Positions 1 through 7,697 of a DNA stretch of 64,000 bases are shown here, one piece after another. This stretch comes from Caenimonas sedimenti (GTDB lineage Bacteria; Pseudomonadota; Gammaproteobacteria; Burkholderiales; Burkholderiaceae_C): positions 248,001 through 312,000 of the forward strand of contig NZ_VOBQ01000004.1 of assembly GCF_007833165.1 (NCBI RefSeq), written 5' to 3'. How positions within the stretch are numbered: position 1 is the first letter of the stretch; every line of letters starts with the position of its first letter. A model generated the notes under the pieces. The model was given only the letters and a program-made list of their open reading frames with translations, was not told the DNA's origin and did no database searches. The translations under genes were made by a program, and so were the position numbers.

Positions 1-390
1 ACCGGCCTGAAGCTGACCACGGCGCGCTACTACACACCGAACGGCAAGTCGATCCAGGCCAAGGGCATCGTGCCGGACGTGATGGTGGACGAGTCCGAAG
101 AAGGCAACGTGTTCTCCGTCCTGCGGACGCGCGAGGCCGATCTCGACAAGCACCTGGGCGCCGGCCAGGGCCCTGAGGTGAAGGACCCCGCACGCGAGAA
201 GGCGCGCGAGGAAGCCCGCAAGAAGGCCGAAGAGGAAGCCAAGAAGGGTCCGGACGCGCGCCGGCCGCCCGAGTTCGGCAGCGACAAGGACTTCCAGCTG
301 GTCCAGGCGCTGAACCAGTTGAAGGGCCGCCCGGTGCTCGTCAGCAAGACCCAGGTGGTCGAGAACAAGGGCGAGAAGAAAGAGAATTGA
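1..390 (+). CDS. S41 family carboxyl-terminal processing peptidase, C-terminal part
   Basis: This is the 3' end of a gene that starts outside the window; the reading frame is open from base 1 and stops at 388-390. The first residues (TGLKLTTARYYTPNGKSIQ) followed by a G-I-x-P-D motif match the end of the protease core in CtpA-type periplasmic tail-specific peptidases, which cut proteins at their C-terminus. After the core comes a highly charged Lys/Glu/Ala-rich segment (about residues 60-85), probably helical, and a hydrophilic tail. The catalytic Ser/Lys lie upstream and cannot be checked. A terminator follows at 480-504, and the next gene is a HesA/ThiF protein, a pairing I know from other Burkholderiales. 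The family call is firm; the exact subfamily is not. Confidence 0.85.
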   Translation, partial: TGLKLTTARYYTPNGKSIQAKGIVPDVMVDESEEGNVFSVLRTREADLDKHLGAGQGPEVKDPAREKAREEARKKAEEEAKKGPDARRPPEFGSDKDFQLVQALNQLKGRPVLVSKTQVVENKGEKKEN

Positions 391-450
391 CCTGACGGCG
401 CGCCGCGAGGCGGCGCAAGTCAGGTCATCCCGGCGCAGGTGACGCGCAGC

Positions 451-479
451 GTCATCCCCGCGCAGGCGGGGACCCAGAG
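451..479. repeat. Dispersed palindromic repeat, GTCATCCCCGCG type
   Basis: This 29-base unit begins GTCATCCCCGCG and ends in GGGGACCCAGAG; its arms CCCCGC/GCGGGG can pair. A degenerate partial copy lies at 424-436. The same unit recurs at 45661, 45747, 49393, 49439, 52789 and 52839. It sits between the protease stop and the terminator at 480. Confidence 0.75.
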
Positions 480-504
480 AGCCAGCCGACAAGGCTGGCT
501 TTTT
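480..504 (+). terminator. Rho-independent terminator after the S41 protease gene
   Basis: A perfect 8-bp stem (AGCCAGCC / GGCTGGCT) with loop GACAA is followed by a run of T. It should end transcription of the protease gene before the HesA/ThiF gene at 526. Confidence 0.85.
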
Positions 505-525
505 GTTTGGCCTCACAATTCCCCG

Positions 526-1287
526 ATGACCGACGAGCAACTGCTGCGCTACTCCCGGCACCTGCTGCTGGACGAGATCGGCGTCGAAGGCCAGCAGCGC
601 ATCCTCGACGCGCACGCGCTCGTCATCGGCGCCGGCGGGTTGGGCTCGCCGGTGGCGCTGTTCCTGGCCACGGCCGGCGTGGGCCGCATCACCCTGGTGG
701 ACCACGATGCCGTCGACCTCACCAACCTGCAACGGCAAATCGCGCACACCACCGAACGCATCGGCCGGCCGAAAGCCGAATCCGCGCGCGATGCGGCGGC
801 CGCCATCAACCCGGAGGTGCTGGTCCGGCCGCTGGTGTTGAAGGCGGACGCCCAGTTGCTGGACGACCTGGTGCCGCAAGCGGACGTGGTCATCGACTGC
901 TGCGACAACTTCGCCACCCGGCATCTGGTGAACGCCGCGTGCTTCCGCCATGGCAAGCCGCTGGTGTCGGGCGCGGCGATCCGGTTCGACGCGCAGGTCA
1001 GCGTGTTCGATCCGCGCGACGCGGCCTGTCCTTGCTATGCCTGCGTCTTTCCGGCCAGGCAGCAATTCGAAGAGGCTCTTTGCGCGACGCTGGGCGTGTT
1101 CGCGCCGCTGGTGGGCATCGTCGGCAGCCTCCAGGCGGCCGAGGCGCTCAAGCTGCTGGCCGGCGTGGGCAGCTCGCTGGCGGGGCGGCTGCAGATGCTG
1201 GACGCGAGATCCATGGAGTGGAGCGAGATGCGGGTTCGGCGTGATCGGGCGTGCGTGGTTTGTGCCGAGCGCACGGTCATCGGATGA
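526..1287 (+). CDS. HesA/MoeB/ThiF family adenylyltransferase
   Basis: This is an E1-like enzyme that adenylates the C-terminal glycine of a small sulfur-carrier protein (MoaD or ThiS type) for molybdopterin or thiazole synthesis. It is 253 aa, the usual size. The Rossmann motif GAGGLGSP is near residues 35-42. The acceptor-cysteine motif CATLGVF starts at C186. Two zinc-binding CxxC pairs (C170/C173 and C243/C246) are intact. I chose ATG 526: a GTG at 439 would translate through the repeat and the terminator, which is implausible. There is no rhodanese domain. Sequence alone does not separate MoeB from ThiF, and the carrier protein is not in the window. Confidence 0.88.
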   Translation: MTDEQLLRYSRHLLLDEIGVEGQQRILDAHALVIGAGGLGSPVALFLATAGVGRITLVDHDAVDLTNLQRQIAHTTERIGRPKAESARDAAAAINPEVLVRPLVLKADAQLLDDLVPQADVVIDCCDNFATRHLVNAACFRHGKPLVSGAAIRFDAQVSVFDPRDAACPCYACVFPARQQFEEALCATLGVFAPLVGIVGSLQAAEALKLLAGVGSSLAGRLQMLDARSMEWSEMRVRRDRACVVCAERTVIG

Positions 1288-1297
1288 ATGCTGGGGT

Positions 1298-1369
1298 GGG
1301 GGGGGGGGGGGGGGGGGGGCCCCCCCCCCCCCCCCCCCCCGCCCGGGGGCCCCCCCCCCCCCCCCCCCC
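1298..1369. repeat. Extreme G/C homopolymer tract
   Basis: 22 consecutive G (1298-1319) are followed by 21 C (1320-1340), then GCCC, 5 G and 20 C (1350-1369). The G22/C21 block is a perfect inverted repeat with no loop. It fills the gap between two convergent genes, HesA (+, ends 1287) and ComC (-, ends 1381). Open frames crossing it are poly-Pro/Gly artefacts. Nothing else in the window resembles it; it may be an assembly or base-calling artefact. Confidence 0.9.
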
Positions 1370-1380
1370 AACCCCAGCAA

Positions 1381-2367
1381 TCACAGGACCCCGTCCGCGA
1401 CTTCGAGGCCATCGACCCGCGCCTGCCGCTCCAGCGCCAGCCGCCGCGCCCCCGCCAACCGCACGCCCTCATCCACCAGCATCTCGGCCAACAGCGCCTC
1501 GATGCGCTCGTCATAGGCGCCTCGGCCAGCCAGCGCACCGGGGTCGATGAGCAGGAACGCTTGGCCGATGCGCGGCGCATTGCCTTCGTCGACGAAGAAG
1601 GAAGAGGCTTCGAAGCCCAGCCGGGCTCCCGTGAGCGCGGTCACCAGCAGTTCGACCACCAGCGCCAGCATCGCGCCCTTGGGCGACGATGCGGCGCCGA
1701 TCGGCAGCATCGAACCTTCCAGGCCCGCGCGCGCGTCGGTGGTGGGCTGCCCGTGCTTGTCCAGGGCCCACCCCGTGGGGATGGCTTCCCCCTTGCGCGC
1801 CGCCACCATCAACTTGCCACGCGCCACCTCGGACAGCGACAGGTCGATGAGCAGCGGATCATGGCCGGGCCGGGGAAAGATGGCCGCCATGGGATTGGTC
1901 CCGAACACCGGATGCCGGCCACCGGCGGCGGGCATCGCGGCCGGGGAATTGGCAAACCCCAGGCCGACGAGGCCCGCCTCGGCGGCGGGCCGCAAATGAT
2001 CCACCAGCACACCGGCGTGGTGGCTGCTGGTCACGCCGGCGAAGCAGACACCCATTTCACGAGCCACGGCAATGCCGCGCTCCACGGCCAGCGCGCAGGC
2101 CGGGAAGGCCAGGCCTTGTCCCGCATCCACCAGCAGCGCGGCGCCGTGCTCGCGCACGACGCGGGCCTGGGCCCGGCCGTCGGCCCGCCCGTTGCGCAAA
2201 TGGGTGGCGTACTGCTTCACTCGCCCCAGGCCGTGCGACGCGATGCCCTGCGCTTCCGCGAGCACCAGCGCCTGCGCCGTGGTGCGCGCCATCTCGAAGC
2301 TCGCACCCGCCTCCTGCAAGGCGGCGGTCGCACGCTCCACCGCTTCGGCCAGCGACAGCCGCGGCAT
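1381..2367 (-). CDS. comC: Malate/L-lactate dehydrogenase family protein, probable (R)-sulfolactate dehydrogenase
   Basis: This is a 328-aa NAD(P)-dependent dehydrogenase of the LDH2/malate dehydrogenase fold, which is unrelated to classical lactate dehydrogenase. Family signatures are the SHG motif after the N-terminal helices, SSHHAG, and the FGTNPMA segment. The ATG at 2367 lies 2 bases after the suyB stop, so the gene is the last of a suyA-suyB-comC operon. In bacteria that degrade sulfolactate, ComC interconverts (R)-sulfolactate and sulfopyruvate, and SuyAB cleaves the (R) isomer. That context is why I favour sulfolactate over malate, lactate or ureidoglycolate. Substrate cannot be proven from sequence. 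Its 3' end faces the homopolymer tract. Confidence 0.75.
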   Translation of the reverse strand: MPRLSLAEAVERATAALQEAGASFEMARTTAQALVLAEAQGIASHGLGRVKQYATHLRNGRADGRAQARVVREHGAALLVDAGQGLAFPACALAVERGIAVAREMGVCFAGVTSSHHAGVLVDHLRPAAEAGLVGLGFANSPAAMPAAGGRHPVFGTNPMAAIFPRPGHDPLLIDLSLSEVARGKLMVAARKGEAIPTGWALDKHGQPTTDARAGLEGSMLPIGAASSPKGAMLALVVELLVTALTGARLGFEASSFFVDEGNAPRIGQAFLLIDPGALAGRGAYDERIEALLAEMLVDEGVRLAGARRLALERQARVDGLEVADGVL

Positions 2368-2369
2368 CT

Positions 2370-3545
2370 TCAGGCCGATTCGTAAAGGCGGGTCAGCACG
2401 AACTCGCGGTGGCCCAGCGCCTCGGCGGCCGTCAGCCGGCCGTTCGCGGTGCGCAGCATCGATTCGAGCAGGCGGTCGCCGGCGTCATCCAACGTCATCT
2501 CACGCTGCAGCAGGCCCGTGACATCGACATCGACGTGCTCGCTCATGAGCCGCACCGTGCGCGGGTTCGCGCAGATCTTGATCACCGGAAGGATCGGATT
2601 GCCGATCACGTTGCCTTGCCCCGTGGGGAAGAAGTGCACAGCGTAGCCCGACGCCGCGCACAAGGTCACCATCTCCGCGGCGGCACTCGAGGAATCCATG
2701 AACCACAGGCCAGGGTGCGTCGGGATTTCGGCCTTGTCCAGCACGCCGTCGACCGTGCACTTCTTGCCGATCTTCTGGATGTTGCCGAGCGCCTTCTCCT
2801 CGATGGTCGTCAGGCCGCCGGCGATGTTGCCCTTGGTCGGTTGCGACTCCGAGAGGTCCGAGGTCTTGTGGCGCTCGATCACCTGCTGGTAGCGGTCGAA
2901 CATGAACATGAACTTCTGGCGCACCGCATCGTTGGCGCACCGCGCCGCCACGATCTGCTCGCCACCGGTGAGCTCGGTCGTCTCGCCGAAGCACAGCGTC
3001 GCGCCGTGCGCGTGGAGCTTGTCGAAGGCATTGCCCACCGCCGGGTTGGCGCCGCAGCCGGAGGTGGTGTCCGACTCGCCGCATTTGGTGGAGACCCAGA
3101 GCTCGTCGATGGCACAGCGTTCGCGCTGCTTTTCGCTGGCCCACTGCACGTATTCGCGGGCGGCACGGCTGGCTCGCATGATCGTCTCGTGATCGCCGTG
3201 GCCTTCGATGCCGAAGCCACAGACCGGCTTGCCGGTGGCGGCGATGCCGTCGACCACCTTCTTGGTCCAGCCGTCCTCGATGCCGATCACCACCACGGCC
3301 GCCACGTTCGGGTTGCAGCCGGTGCCGATGAGGGTGCGGAAGTGCAGTTCGAGGTCGGCGCCGAACTGCAGCCGCCCGTAGGGGTGCGGGATCGCGAGCG
3401 CCCCCTTGATGTTGTGGGCCACCGCCTCCGCCGCCGCGTTGGACAGGTCGTCCAGCGGCAGGACGATGACGTGGTTGCGCACGCCCACCCGGCCGTTCTC
3501 GCGGCGGTAGCCCAGGAATGTGGTGTCTTTTTGGATGATCGCCAT
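2370..3545 (-). CDS. suyB: (2R)-sulfolactate sulfo-lyase, large subunit (UxaA family)
   Basis: This is the large subunit of the UxaA-family lyase that splits (2R)-3-sulfolactate into pyruvate and sulfite. It is 391 aa. It opens with the family motif [15 protein letters not shown], and has [19 protein letters not shown] (a probable metal-site cysteine region), ESQPTKGN and [12 protein letters not shown]. The pattern follows what I remember of SuyB from sulfonate degraders and is shorter than one-piece altronate dehydratases, because the SAF domain is a separate gene (suyA, 14 bases upstream). ATG 3545 is preceded by GGAGG at ideal spacing; an upstream in-frame start at 3566 overlaps suyA and lacks this. 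An altronate or galactarate role is the main alternative. Confidence 0.82.
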   Translation of the reverse strand: MAIIQKDTTFLGYRRENGRVGVRNHVIVLPLDDLSNAAAEAVAHNIKGALAIPHPYGRLQFGADLELHFRTLIGTGCNPNVAAVVVIGIEDGWTKKVVDGIAATGKPVCGFGIEGHGDHETIMRASRAAREYVQWASEKQRERCAIDELWVSTKCGESDTTSGCGANPAVGNAFDKLHAHGATLCFGETTELTGGEQIVAARCANDAVRQKFMFMFDRYQQVIERHKTSDLSESQPTKGNIAGGLTTIEEKALGNIQKIGKKCTVDGVLDKAEIPTHPGLWFMDSSSAAAEMVTLCAASGYAVHFFPTGQGNVIGNPILPVIKICANPRTVRLMSEHVDVDVTGLLQREMTLDDAGDRLLESMLRTANGRLTAAEALGHREFVLTRLYESA

Positions 3546-3559
3546 GTTGCCTCCGAGGT

Positions 3560-3841
3560 TCACCAACGCTGGGTCTTGATGTTGTGGACGTGCGCGTGCT
3601 CGCCGGCGGCGATGGGCTTCACCACCTTGCCGATGGCGATCCCGTACTTGATGGCGGCATCGCCCTCGGCGAGGTCGGCCAGCGCGATCTTGTGCCCGAT
3701 GGGGATGTCCTGGCGCGCCTGCAGGGTGATGGTGCGGTCGTCGTCCATGATCCAGCCGTTGAGTGGCTGGCCGGCCTGGACGCCTTCGACGACGACGACC
3801 GCGACGGTGTCGCGGGCGTCATGAAGGATGAAATGGATCAT
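3560..3841 (-). CDS. suyA: (2R)-sulfolactate sulfo-lyase, small subunit (SAF domain)
   Basis: This 93-aa protein is a stand-alone SAF/UxaA N-terminal domain, the small subunit that works with SuyB. Visible motifs are [28 protein letters not shown] and the ending [10 protein letters not shown]; the HKIAL loop and HNIK tail are typical of SuyA. ATG 3841 has GAGGAG about 8 bases upstream; the in-frame start further up (3880) has no such support. It is first in the minus-strand operon suyA-suyB-comC. No transcriptional regulator adjoins it; the nearest upstream gene is a small unknown ORF ending at 3925. Confidence 0.82.
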   Translation of the reverse strand: MIHFILHDARDTVAVVVVEGVQAGQPLNGWIMDDDRTITLQARQDIPIGHKIALADLAEGDAAIKYGIAIGKVVKPIAAGEHAHVHNIKTQRW

Positions 3842-3924
3842 TCGGGGTCTCCTCGCTGCCGCGCCGTCGGGCGCGTGCAAAAGGAGGGAGTGTAGGGCCC
3901 CCGCGACAGGGCCGCGCGGCGGGA

Positions 3925-4077
3925 TCAGTCGGCGAACAACGAGGCCAGCACGGTCTCGTACGCCGGCGCGGCATGCGCCATCTCGAGCTCGGCGTGCCCA
4001 GGCTCCCCCAGCGCCATCAGCGCGGCGGCCAGCAGTGTCCCGAAGAAGACGACGGAAGATTCGACCAGCAATTTCAT
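3925..4077 (-). CDS. Small hypothetical protein, 50 aa
   Basis: I do not recognise this ORF. ATG 4077 to TGA 3925 encodes 50 residues with a hydrophobic N-terminal half (residues 7-23, VVFFGTLLAAALMAL region), which could be a signal sequence or one membrane segment, and an acidic Ala-rich tail ending LASLFAD. A GAGGGG stretch lies about 9 bases before the ATG. It is oriented like suyA and ends 84 bases upstream of it. It could be a real small membrane protein or chance coding in GC-rich DNA. Confidence 0.4.
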   Translation of the reverse strand: MKLLVESSVVFFGTLLAAALMALGEPGHAELEMAHAAPAYETVLASLFAD

Positions 4078-4207
4078 GGAATGAGCCCCTCGGCCTCTCG
4101 GATGTCGGCCTTGTTGCGTTGCACTATTCCAGCGGCGCAGGCACTTGGCAGTCAGCGCACGGCACAGGCACCTGTGCGGCCAGGCCTACAAGAACGAGAA
4201 TGGGGAG

Positions 4208-4223
4208 GTAGGAGAGCTCCTAC
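4208..4223. promoter_or_regulatory. Perfect palindrome GTAGGAG-AG-CTCCTAC before the receiver gene
   Basis: 7-bp arms with a 2-base centre. The core TAGGAG..CTCCTA resembles dyads bound by NarL/RcsB-type regulators, and one is encoded at 4682-5314. The site lies 64 bases before GTG 4287. It could also act as an RNA hairpin in the leader. Function is inferred only. Confidence 0.45.
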
Positions 4224-4286
4224 GTGGTGCCCCGGGTCGGGCTGGCACAATGCCCCCGGGACGGAGGCGCCGCACCGCGGCCAATC

Positions 4287-4685
4287 GTGGAACTGAGAAC
4301 CTACATCGTCGAGGACAACGCCACCATCCGCGAGAACCTGATCGGGACGCTGGAGGAGTTGGCGTCCGTGCGATCGCTCGGCTGGTCCGAGACCGAGAAC
4401 GAGGCCAAGGCCTGGTTCGCCGCCCACCACGCCCAATGGGACCTCGCGATCGTCGACCTGTTCCTCAAGCAAGGCAGCGGCCTGGGCGTGATCGACGCGT
4501 GCCGGCAGCGCAACGCAGGTCAGCACCTGGTCGTCCTGAGCAACTATGCGACGGCGGACATGCGCAACCGCTGCAAGGCGCTCGGCGCCGATGCCGTCTT
4601 CGACAAGTCCAACGAGATCGACGCGCTGGTCGACTACTGCCTCGCGTTGAGCGAGGAGCCGCGGCCCCAGGAGCCGGGCTCCTAG
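4287..4685 (+). CDS. Single-domain response regulator (receiver only)
   Basis: This is a 132-aa CheY-like receiver with no output domain. The phosphorylation machinery is complete: acidic pair E9/D10, acceptor D57 (in LAIVDLF), S85, and conserved K107 (in VFDKSNE). The start is uncertain: GTG 4287 gives a normal receiver N-terminus (VELRTYIVEDN) but has only a distant GGAGG; GTG 4224 would add 21 unlikely residues and overlap the palindrome at 4208. Its stop shares the four bases CTAG with the stop of the convergent NarL-type regulator. It probably competes for, or relays, phosphate from the kinase at 5433. Confidence 0.8.
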   Translation: MELRTYIVEDNATIRENLIGTLEELASVRSLGWSETENEAKAWFAAHHAQWDLAIVDLFLKQGSGLGVIDACRQRNAGQHLVVLSNYATADMRNRCKALGADAVFDKSNEIDALVDYCLALSEEPRPQEPGS

Positions 4686-5314
4686 TCGATCAGCTTGTTC
4701 TTGAGCGCGTAGTACGTCAGGTCGCTGTTGGACGAGAGATTCATCTTCTCCATCAGCCGCGTGCGGTAGGTGCTCACGGTCTTCACCGACAGCGACAGCG
4801 CTTTCGCGATGTCACCCGCCGTCTCACCCTTGGCCAGCTTCAGGAAGACCTGGAACTCGCGCTCGGAGAGCTGTTCGTGCGGCGCGCCGCCTTCCTTGCG
4901 ATTCAGCTGCTGCGCCAGCAGTTCGGCGACCGCGGGCGAGATGTAGCGCCGGCCCAGGGCGATGGTGCGGATCGCGTTGACGATCTCCATCGGCTCGCAC
5001 TCCTTGTTCAGGTAGCCGCTCGCACCCTGGCGGATGAGGTTCATCGCGTAGTGCTCTTCGGGATACCCGGACAGGATCAGGATGCCCACGTCCGGCGCTT
5101 TGGCCCGGATCATTCCCAACGCGTCGATGCCGCTCTGGCCCGGCATGGACAAGTCCATCACCAGCACGTCCATTTCGGTCGTGCGAACCAGGTCGATGGC
5201 TTCGCGGCCACTGGCCGCCTCGCCGGCGACCCGCAGGTCGACCTGTTCGGAAAAGAACTGTTTGAGCCCCGAACGCACGATGGCGTGGTCATCCACAATG
5301 CCGACTTTGATCAT
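4682..5314 (-). CDS. NarL/FixJ family response regulator
   Basis: This is a 210-aa two-domain DNA-binding regulator. The receiver covers residues 1-120 with DD at 8-9, acceptor D54 (LVMDLSMPG) and the SGY and LNKE motifs. A LuxR-type helix-turn-helix covers about 145-205 (LSEREFQVFLKLAKGE, VKTVSTYRTRLMEKM). The layout is that of the UvrY/GacA/EvgA group. It is divergent from the histidine kinase at 5433, with 118 bases between, so the two very likely form a pair sharing a control region. Convergent overlap with the lone receiver by CTAG. Likely targets are the TAGG..CCTA dyads seen nearby, which is inference. Confidence 0.9.
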   Translation of the reverse strand: MIKVGIVDDHAIVRSGLKQFFSEQVDLRVAGEAASGREAIDLVRTTEMDVLVMDLSMPGQSGIDALGMIRAKAPDVGILILSGYPEEHYAMNLIRQGASGYLNKECEPMEIVNAIRTIALGRRYISPAVAELLAQQLNRKEGGAPHEQLSEREFQVFLKLAKGETAGDIAKALSLSVKTVSTYRTRLMEKMNLSSNSDLTYYALKNKLID

Positions 5315-5327
5315 GCTTCACCTTTTC

Positions 5328-5400
5328 GTGACGTCACACCCTGAATTTCATTGTGCGCCACTTCCGGCTGGAAATGGCCTACCCTTGAGTCGTGACGTGT
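5328..5400. promoter_or_regulatory. Divergent control region with GTGACGTCAC palindrome
   Basis: The 118-base gap between the NarL-type regulator (-) and the kinase (+) contains a perfect 10-bp palindrome GTGACGTCAC (5328-5337) and a second copy of its left half, GTGACGTGT (5392-5400), 64 bases away. A shared operator is plausible; no clear -10/-35 pair could be assigned. Confidence 0.35.
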
Positions 5401-5432
5401 GCGGATTCTATGCATAAGGATGAGGTTTCAGG

Positions 5433-6833
5433 TTGAAACTGCTTTCGTCTTTCTCCATGCCTCGTGTAGGCGTAAGCCTCATCCTCGCGGCATTTGCAGC
5501 CCTGGTGCTCATCGGCATCAACGAAACCGGTTATTTGCGCTCGCGCGACGCACTGACCGAAATCGATGGTTACACCCGGACACGAAGCGACGTCAGCCGC
5601 CTGTTGCAACACGTGCTGGACGCTGAAACCGGGTCGCGCGGCTATCTTCTGACGGGCGACCCCCGTTACCTGGAGCCGTACAACGCCGCCGTGGCGGAGA
5701 TCGGCCAGAACCTGGACAACCTGCACAAGACCTATGCGCCGGGCGCGCCCGAACTGGCGACGGTGTCGGAGCTGACACGCAACATCCAGCGCAAGCTGGC
5801 GGAAATGGACATGTCGGTGCGCATGCGCAAGCAGGGCAACGAGGATGCCTGGAAGTTCGTGCTGATGACGGACATCGGCAAGGAGCACATGGACGCCATC
5901 CGGGCCCAGGCGGCCAAGTTGATCAACAGCGCGACCAGCAAGATGGAGGCGGCGCAGGACCAGGTGGAGCAATCGCTGCGCTTCTCGCGCATCGGCATCG
6001 CGGCGGTCGCGCTGGCGGGCCTGCTCGCCTTCTATCTCTACCTGCGCCAGACCACCGCTCTCAAGCTCGCCGGGGAACAGCAGCAGGCGGTGTTGCAGCA
6101 GGAGCGCGACCTGCTCGAAACCCAGGTGCGCGACCGCACGGCCAGCCTGGCCGAACTCGCCACCCACCTGCAGCAGGTGCGTGAGGAAGAGCGGGGCCAC
6201 CTGGCGCGCGAATTGCATGACGAACTCGGCGCCCTGCTCACGGCGGCCAAGCTGGACGTGGCCCGGCTGAAATCGAAACTCGGCGCCGCCAACACGCCGG
6301 ACATCGGCCAGCGGCTGCAGCACCTCACCGAATCGCTCAACAGCGGCATCGCGCTGAAGCGGCGCATCATCGAGGACCTGCGGCCGTCGTCGCTGTCGAA
6401 CCTCGGCCTGACCGCCGCCCTCGAGATCCTGGCGCGCGAGTTCGCGGAACGCTCCGGCATCGAGATCGTGTGCACGCTGGAGACGGCGGAACTCGACGAG
6501 TCGCGGCAGCTCACCATCTACCGGCTGGTGCAGGAGTCGCTGACCAACGTCGGCAAGTATGCGGAAGCGAAGCAGGTCGACATCAGCCTGCGCGACTACA
6601 GCAACCACGTCGAAGTGGAGATCAAGGATGACGGGAAGGGTTTCGACACCCGCAGCGCCCGACCCTCCAGCCACGGCATCGCCGGCATGCGCCACCGCGT
6701 CGAAGCCGCCGGCGGCCGCCTGACGGTGGTCTCGCGTCCCGGCAACGGCACGCGCATCGCGGCCGTGCTGCCCAAGCCCGTCGCGCCCACCCCCGCACCC
6801 GCCGCGCCCGCGGCGACCGCCGACGCCACCTGA
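5433..6833 (+). CDS. Sensor histidine kinase with CHASE3-like domain (NarX/HisKA_3 type)
   Basis: This is a 466-aa membrane kinase. A first membrane segment spans about residues 13-30, an outer helical CHASE3-like domain about 31-185 (LDAETGSRGYLLTGDPRYLE signature) and a second membrane segment about 186-204. A coiled linker leads to a HisKA_3 domain with phospho-acceptor H262 in ELHDELGALLT, and a HATPase domain follows with ESLTNVGKYA and DDGKGF. The tail is Pro/Ala-rich. The start is uncertain: TTG 5433 or ATG 5457; both leave the first membrane helix intact. It is divergent from the NarL-type regulator, its likely partner. The CHASE3 ligand is unknown. Confidence 0.9.
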   Translation: MKLLSSFSMPRVGVSLILAAFAALVLIGINETGYLRSRDALTEIDGYTRTRSDVSRLLQHVLDAETGSRGYLLTGDPRYLEPYNAAVAEIGQNLDNLHKTYAPGAPELATVSELTRNIQRKLAEMDMSVRMRKQGNEDAWKFVLMTDIGKEHMDAIRAQAAKLINSATSKMEAAQDQVEQSLRFSRIGIAAVALAGLLAFYLYLRQTTALKLAGEQQQAVLQQERDLLETQVRDRTASLAELATHLQQVREEERGHLARELHDELGALLTAAKLDVARLKSKLGAANTPDIGQRLQHLTESLNSGIALKRRIIEDLRPSSLSNLGLTAALEILAREFAERSGIEIVCTLETAELDESRQLTIYRLVQESLTNVGKYAEAKQVDISLRDYSNHVEVEIKDDGKGFDTRSARPSSHGIAGMRHRVEAAGGRLTVVSRPGNGTRIAAVLPKPVAPTPAPAAPAATADAT

Positions 6834-6846
6834 CGGCGCATCGCCT

Positions 6847-6931
6847 GTAGTCGCGCGCCTACGCGCACCCAACGTCACTGACTACACCCGGTCACGCCGG
6901 GTACTGATCCAAGCGCGGCCGTAGGTGCCTA
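6847..6931. promoter_or_regulatory. Cluster of inverted repeats before the DUF883 operon
   Basis: Three dyads lie in the 136-base gap: GTAGTCGC/GCGCCTAC (6847-6862, one mismatch), ACCCGG-TCACG-CCGGGT (6886-6902, perfect) and TAGG-TG-CCTA (6922-6931). The first and third share TAG/CTA ends with the palindrome at 4208. The middle one could be a terminator stem for the kinase gene but has no T run. Confidence 0.4.
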
Positions 6932-6969
6932 AGCTTGCGGCACGCCACGTTTCACCACAGAGGAACCCC

Positions 6970-7284
6970 ATGACCCCGCAAGAAAAGACCGCTTCCATGC
7001 TGGACAACACCCGCCAGATCGCCACGCACGCGATGGAACGAGCCGAGGGCGCCATGAAGGATTGGCGCGACACCGTGCAGGGCGTCACGCACCGCGGCGT
7101 GAACACGTTGAGCGACAGCGCCGCCGCCGCGCAACGCCAGCTGGGCCTGTACGCGCAGAACAGCACGCGCTACGTGGCCGAGCACCCGATGAAGTCGGCC
7201 TTGATCGCCGCCGCCGTCGGCGCCGCGGTCGCGGGCCTGGTGCTCGCGTTGCGCCATCGCCGGAACAACGACAACTCCTTCTGA
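6970..7284 (+). CDS. DUF883 (ElaB/YqjD-like) membrane-anchored protein
   Basis: This 104-aa protein has the ElaB/YqjD layout: an amphipathic Ala/Gln-rich helical N-terminal region (about residues 1-70), then one C-terminal membrane helix (about 78-96, SALIAAAVGAAVAGLVLAL) and a basic RHRR tail. In E. coli such proteins are tail-anchored in the inner membrane and YqjD binds ribosomes in stationary phase; that role is known for the relative, not shown here. AGAGGAA lies 8 bases before ATG 6970; an earlier in-frame start at 6925 lacks this. It is the first gene of a probable operon with the holin-like protein at 7296 and the unknown at 7698, as in yqjD-yqjE-yqjK. Confidence 0.82.
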   Translation: MTPQEKTASMLDNTRQIATHAMERAEGAMKDWRDTVQGVTHRGVNTLSDSAAAAQRQLGLYAQNSTRYVAEHPMKSALIAAAVGAAVAGLVLALRHRRNNDNSF

Positions 7285-7295
7285 GCATCGCCGCC

Positions 7296-7670
7296 ATGGT
7301 GCACCCGATCTTCTCCGTTCTGATCAGCAAACCCGAGCTGGTGATGGAGCACGTCGCCGGCTACGCCTCGCTGATGCGGGATGAAGCCTCGACGGTCGGC
7401 CTCGTGGTCGCGAAGCGGGCCGTCGCCTGGTGCGTCGCGCTGTTCGGGCTGCTGGTGTTCCTGATCCTCACCGGCGTCGCGGCCATGCTGGCCGCGCTGC
7501 ACGGCGCGTTCCACTGGATGCTGATCGTGGCACCTGGGATCGCGCTGGCGGTCGCCATCGGGGGCTGGACGGTGGCGCGCCAGCGCCTGCCGGAAAAGGC
7601 GTTCACCGAGCTGAAGGCGCAGCTCGATGCCGATGCGCAGGCACTGCGCGCGATCGGCGCGCGTTCGTGA
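7296..7670 (+). CDS. Holin-superfamily (YqjE-like) membrane protein
   Basis: A 124-aa protein with two membrane helices (about residues 44-65 and 70-92) between hydrophilic ends, matching the phage_holin_3_6/YqjE family that accompanies DUF883 proteins. The family name reflects topology only; this is a chromosomal gene with no prophage around it. ATG 7296 lies 11 bases after the DUF883 stop, and MVHPIFSVL is a natural family start. The C-terminal tail after the second helix is helical and charged. Function of the family is unknown, probably envelope-related. Confidence 0.78.
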   Translation: MVHPIFSVLISKPELVMEHVAGYASLMRDEASTVGLVVAKRAVAWCVALFGLLVFLILTGVAAMLAALHGAFHWMLIVAPGIALAVAIGGWTVARQRLPEKAFTELKAQLDADAQALRAIGARS

Positions 7671-7697
7671 ACGCCGGCCCGCGCGGAAAGGCCTGCC

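Noticed and set aside
950..2385. Open frames crossing the poly-G/poly-C block with Pro- or Gly-rich stretches
   Set aside because: They only arise from translating the homopolymers; there is no start context and they overlap the HesA and ComC genes.
7296..7670. Phage holin suggesting a prophage
   Set aside because: The family name is due to topology; flanks are DUF883 and other chromosomal genes, with no integrase, capsid or lysis genes.
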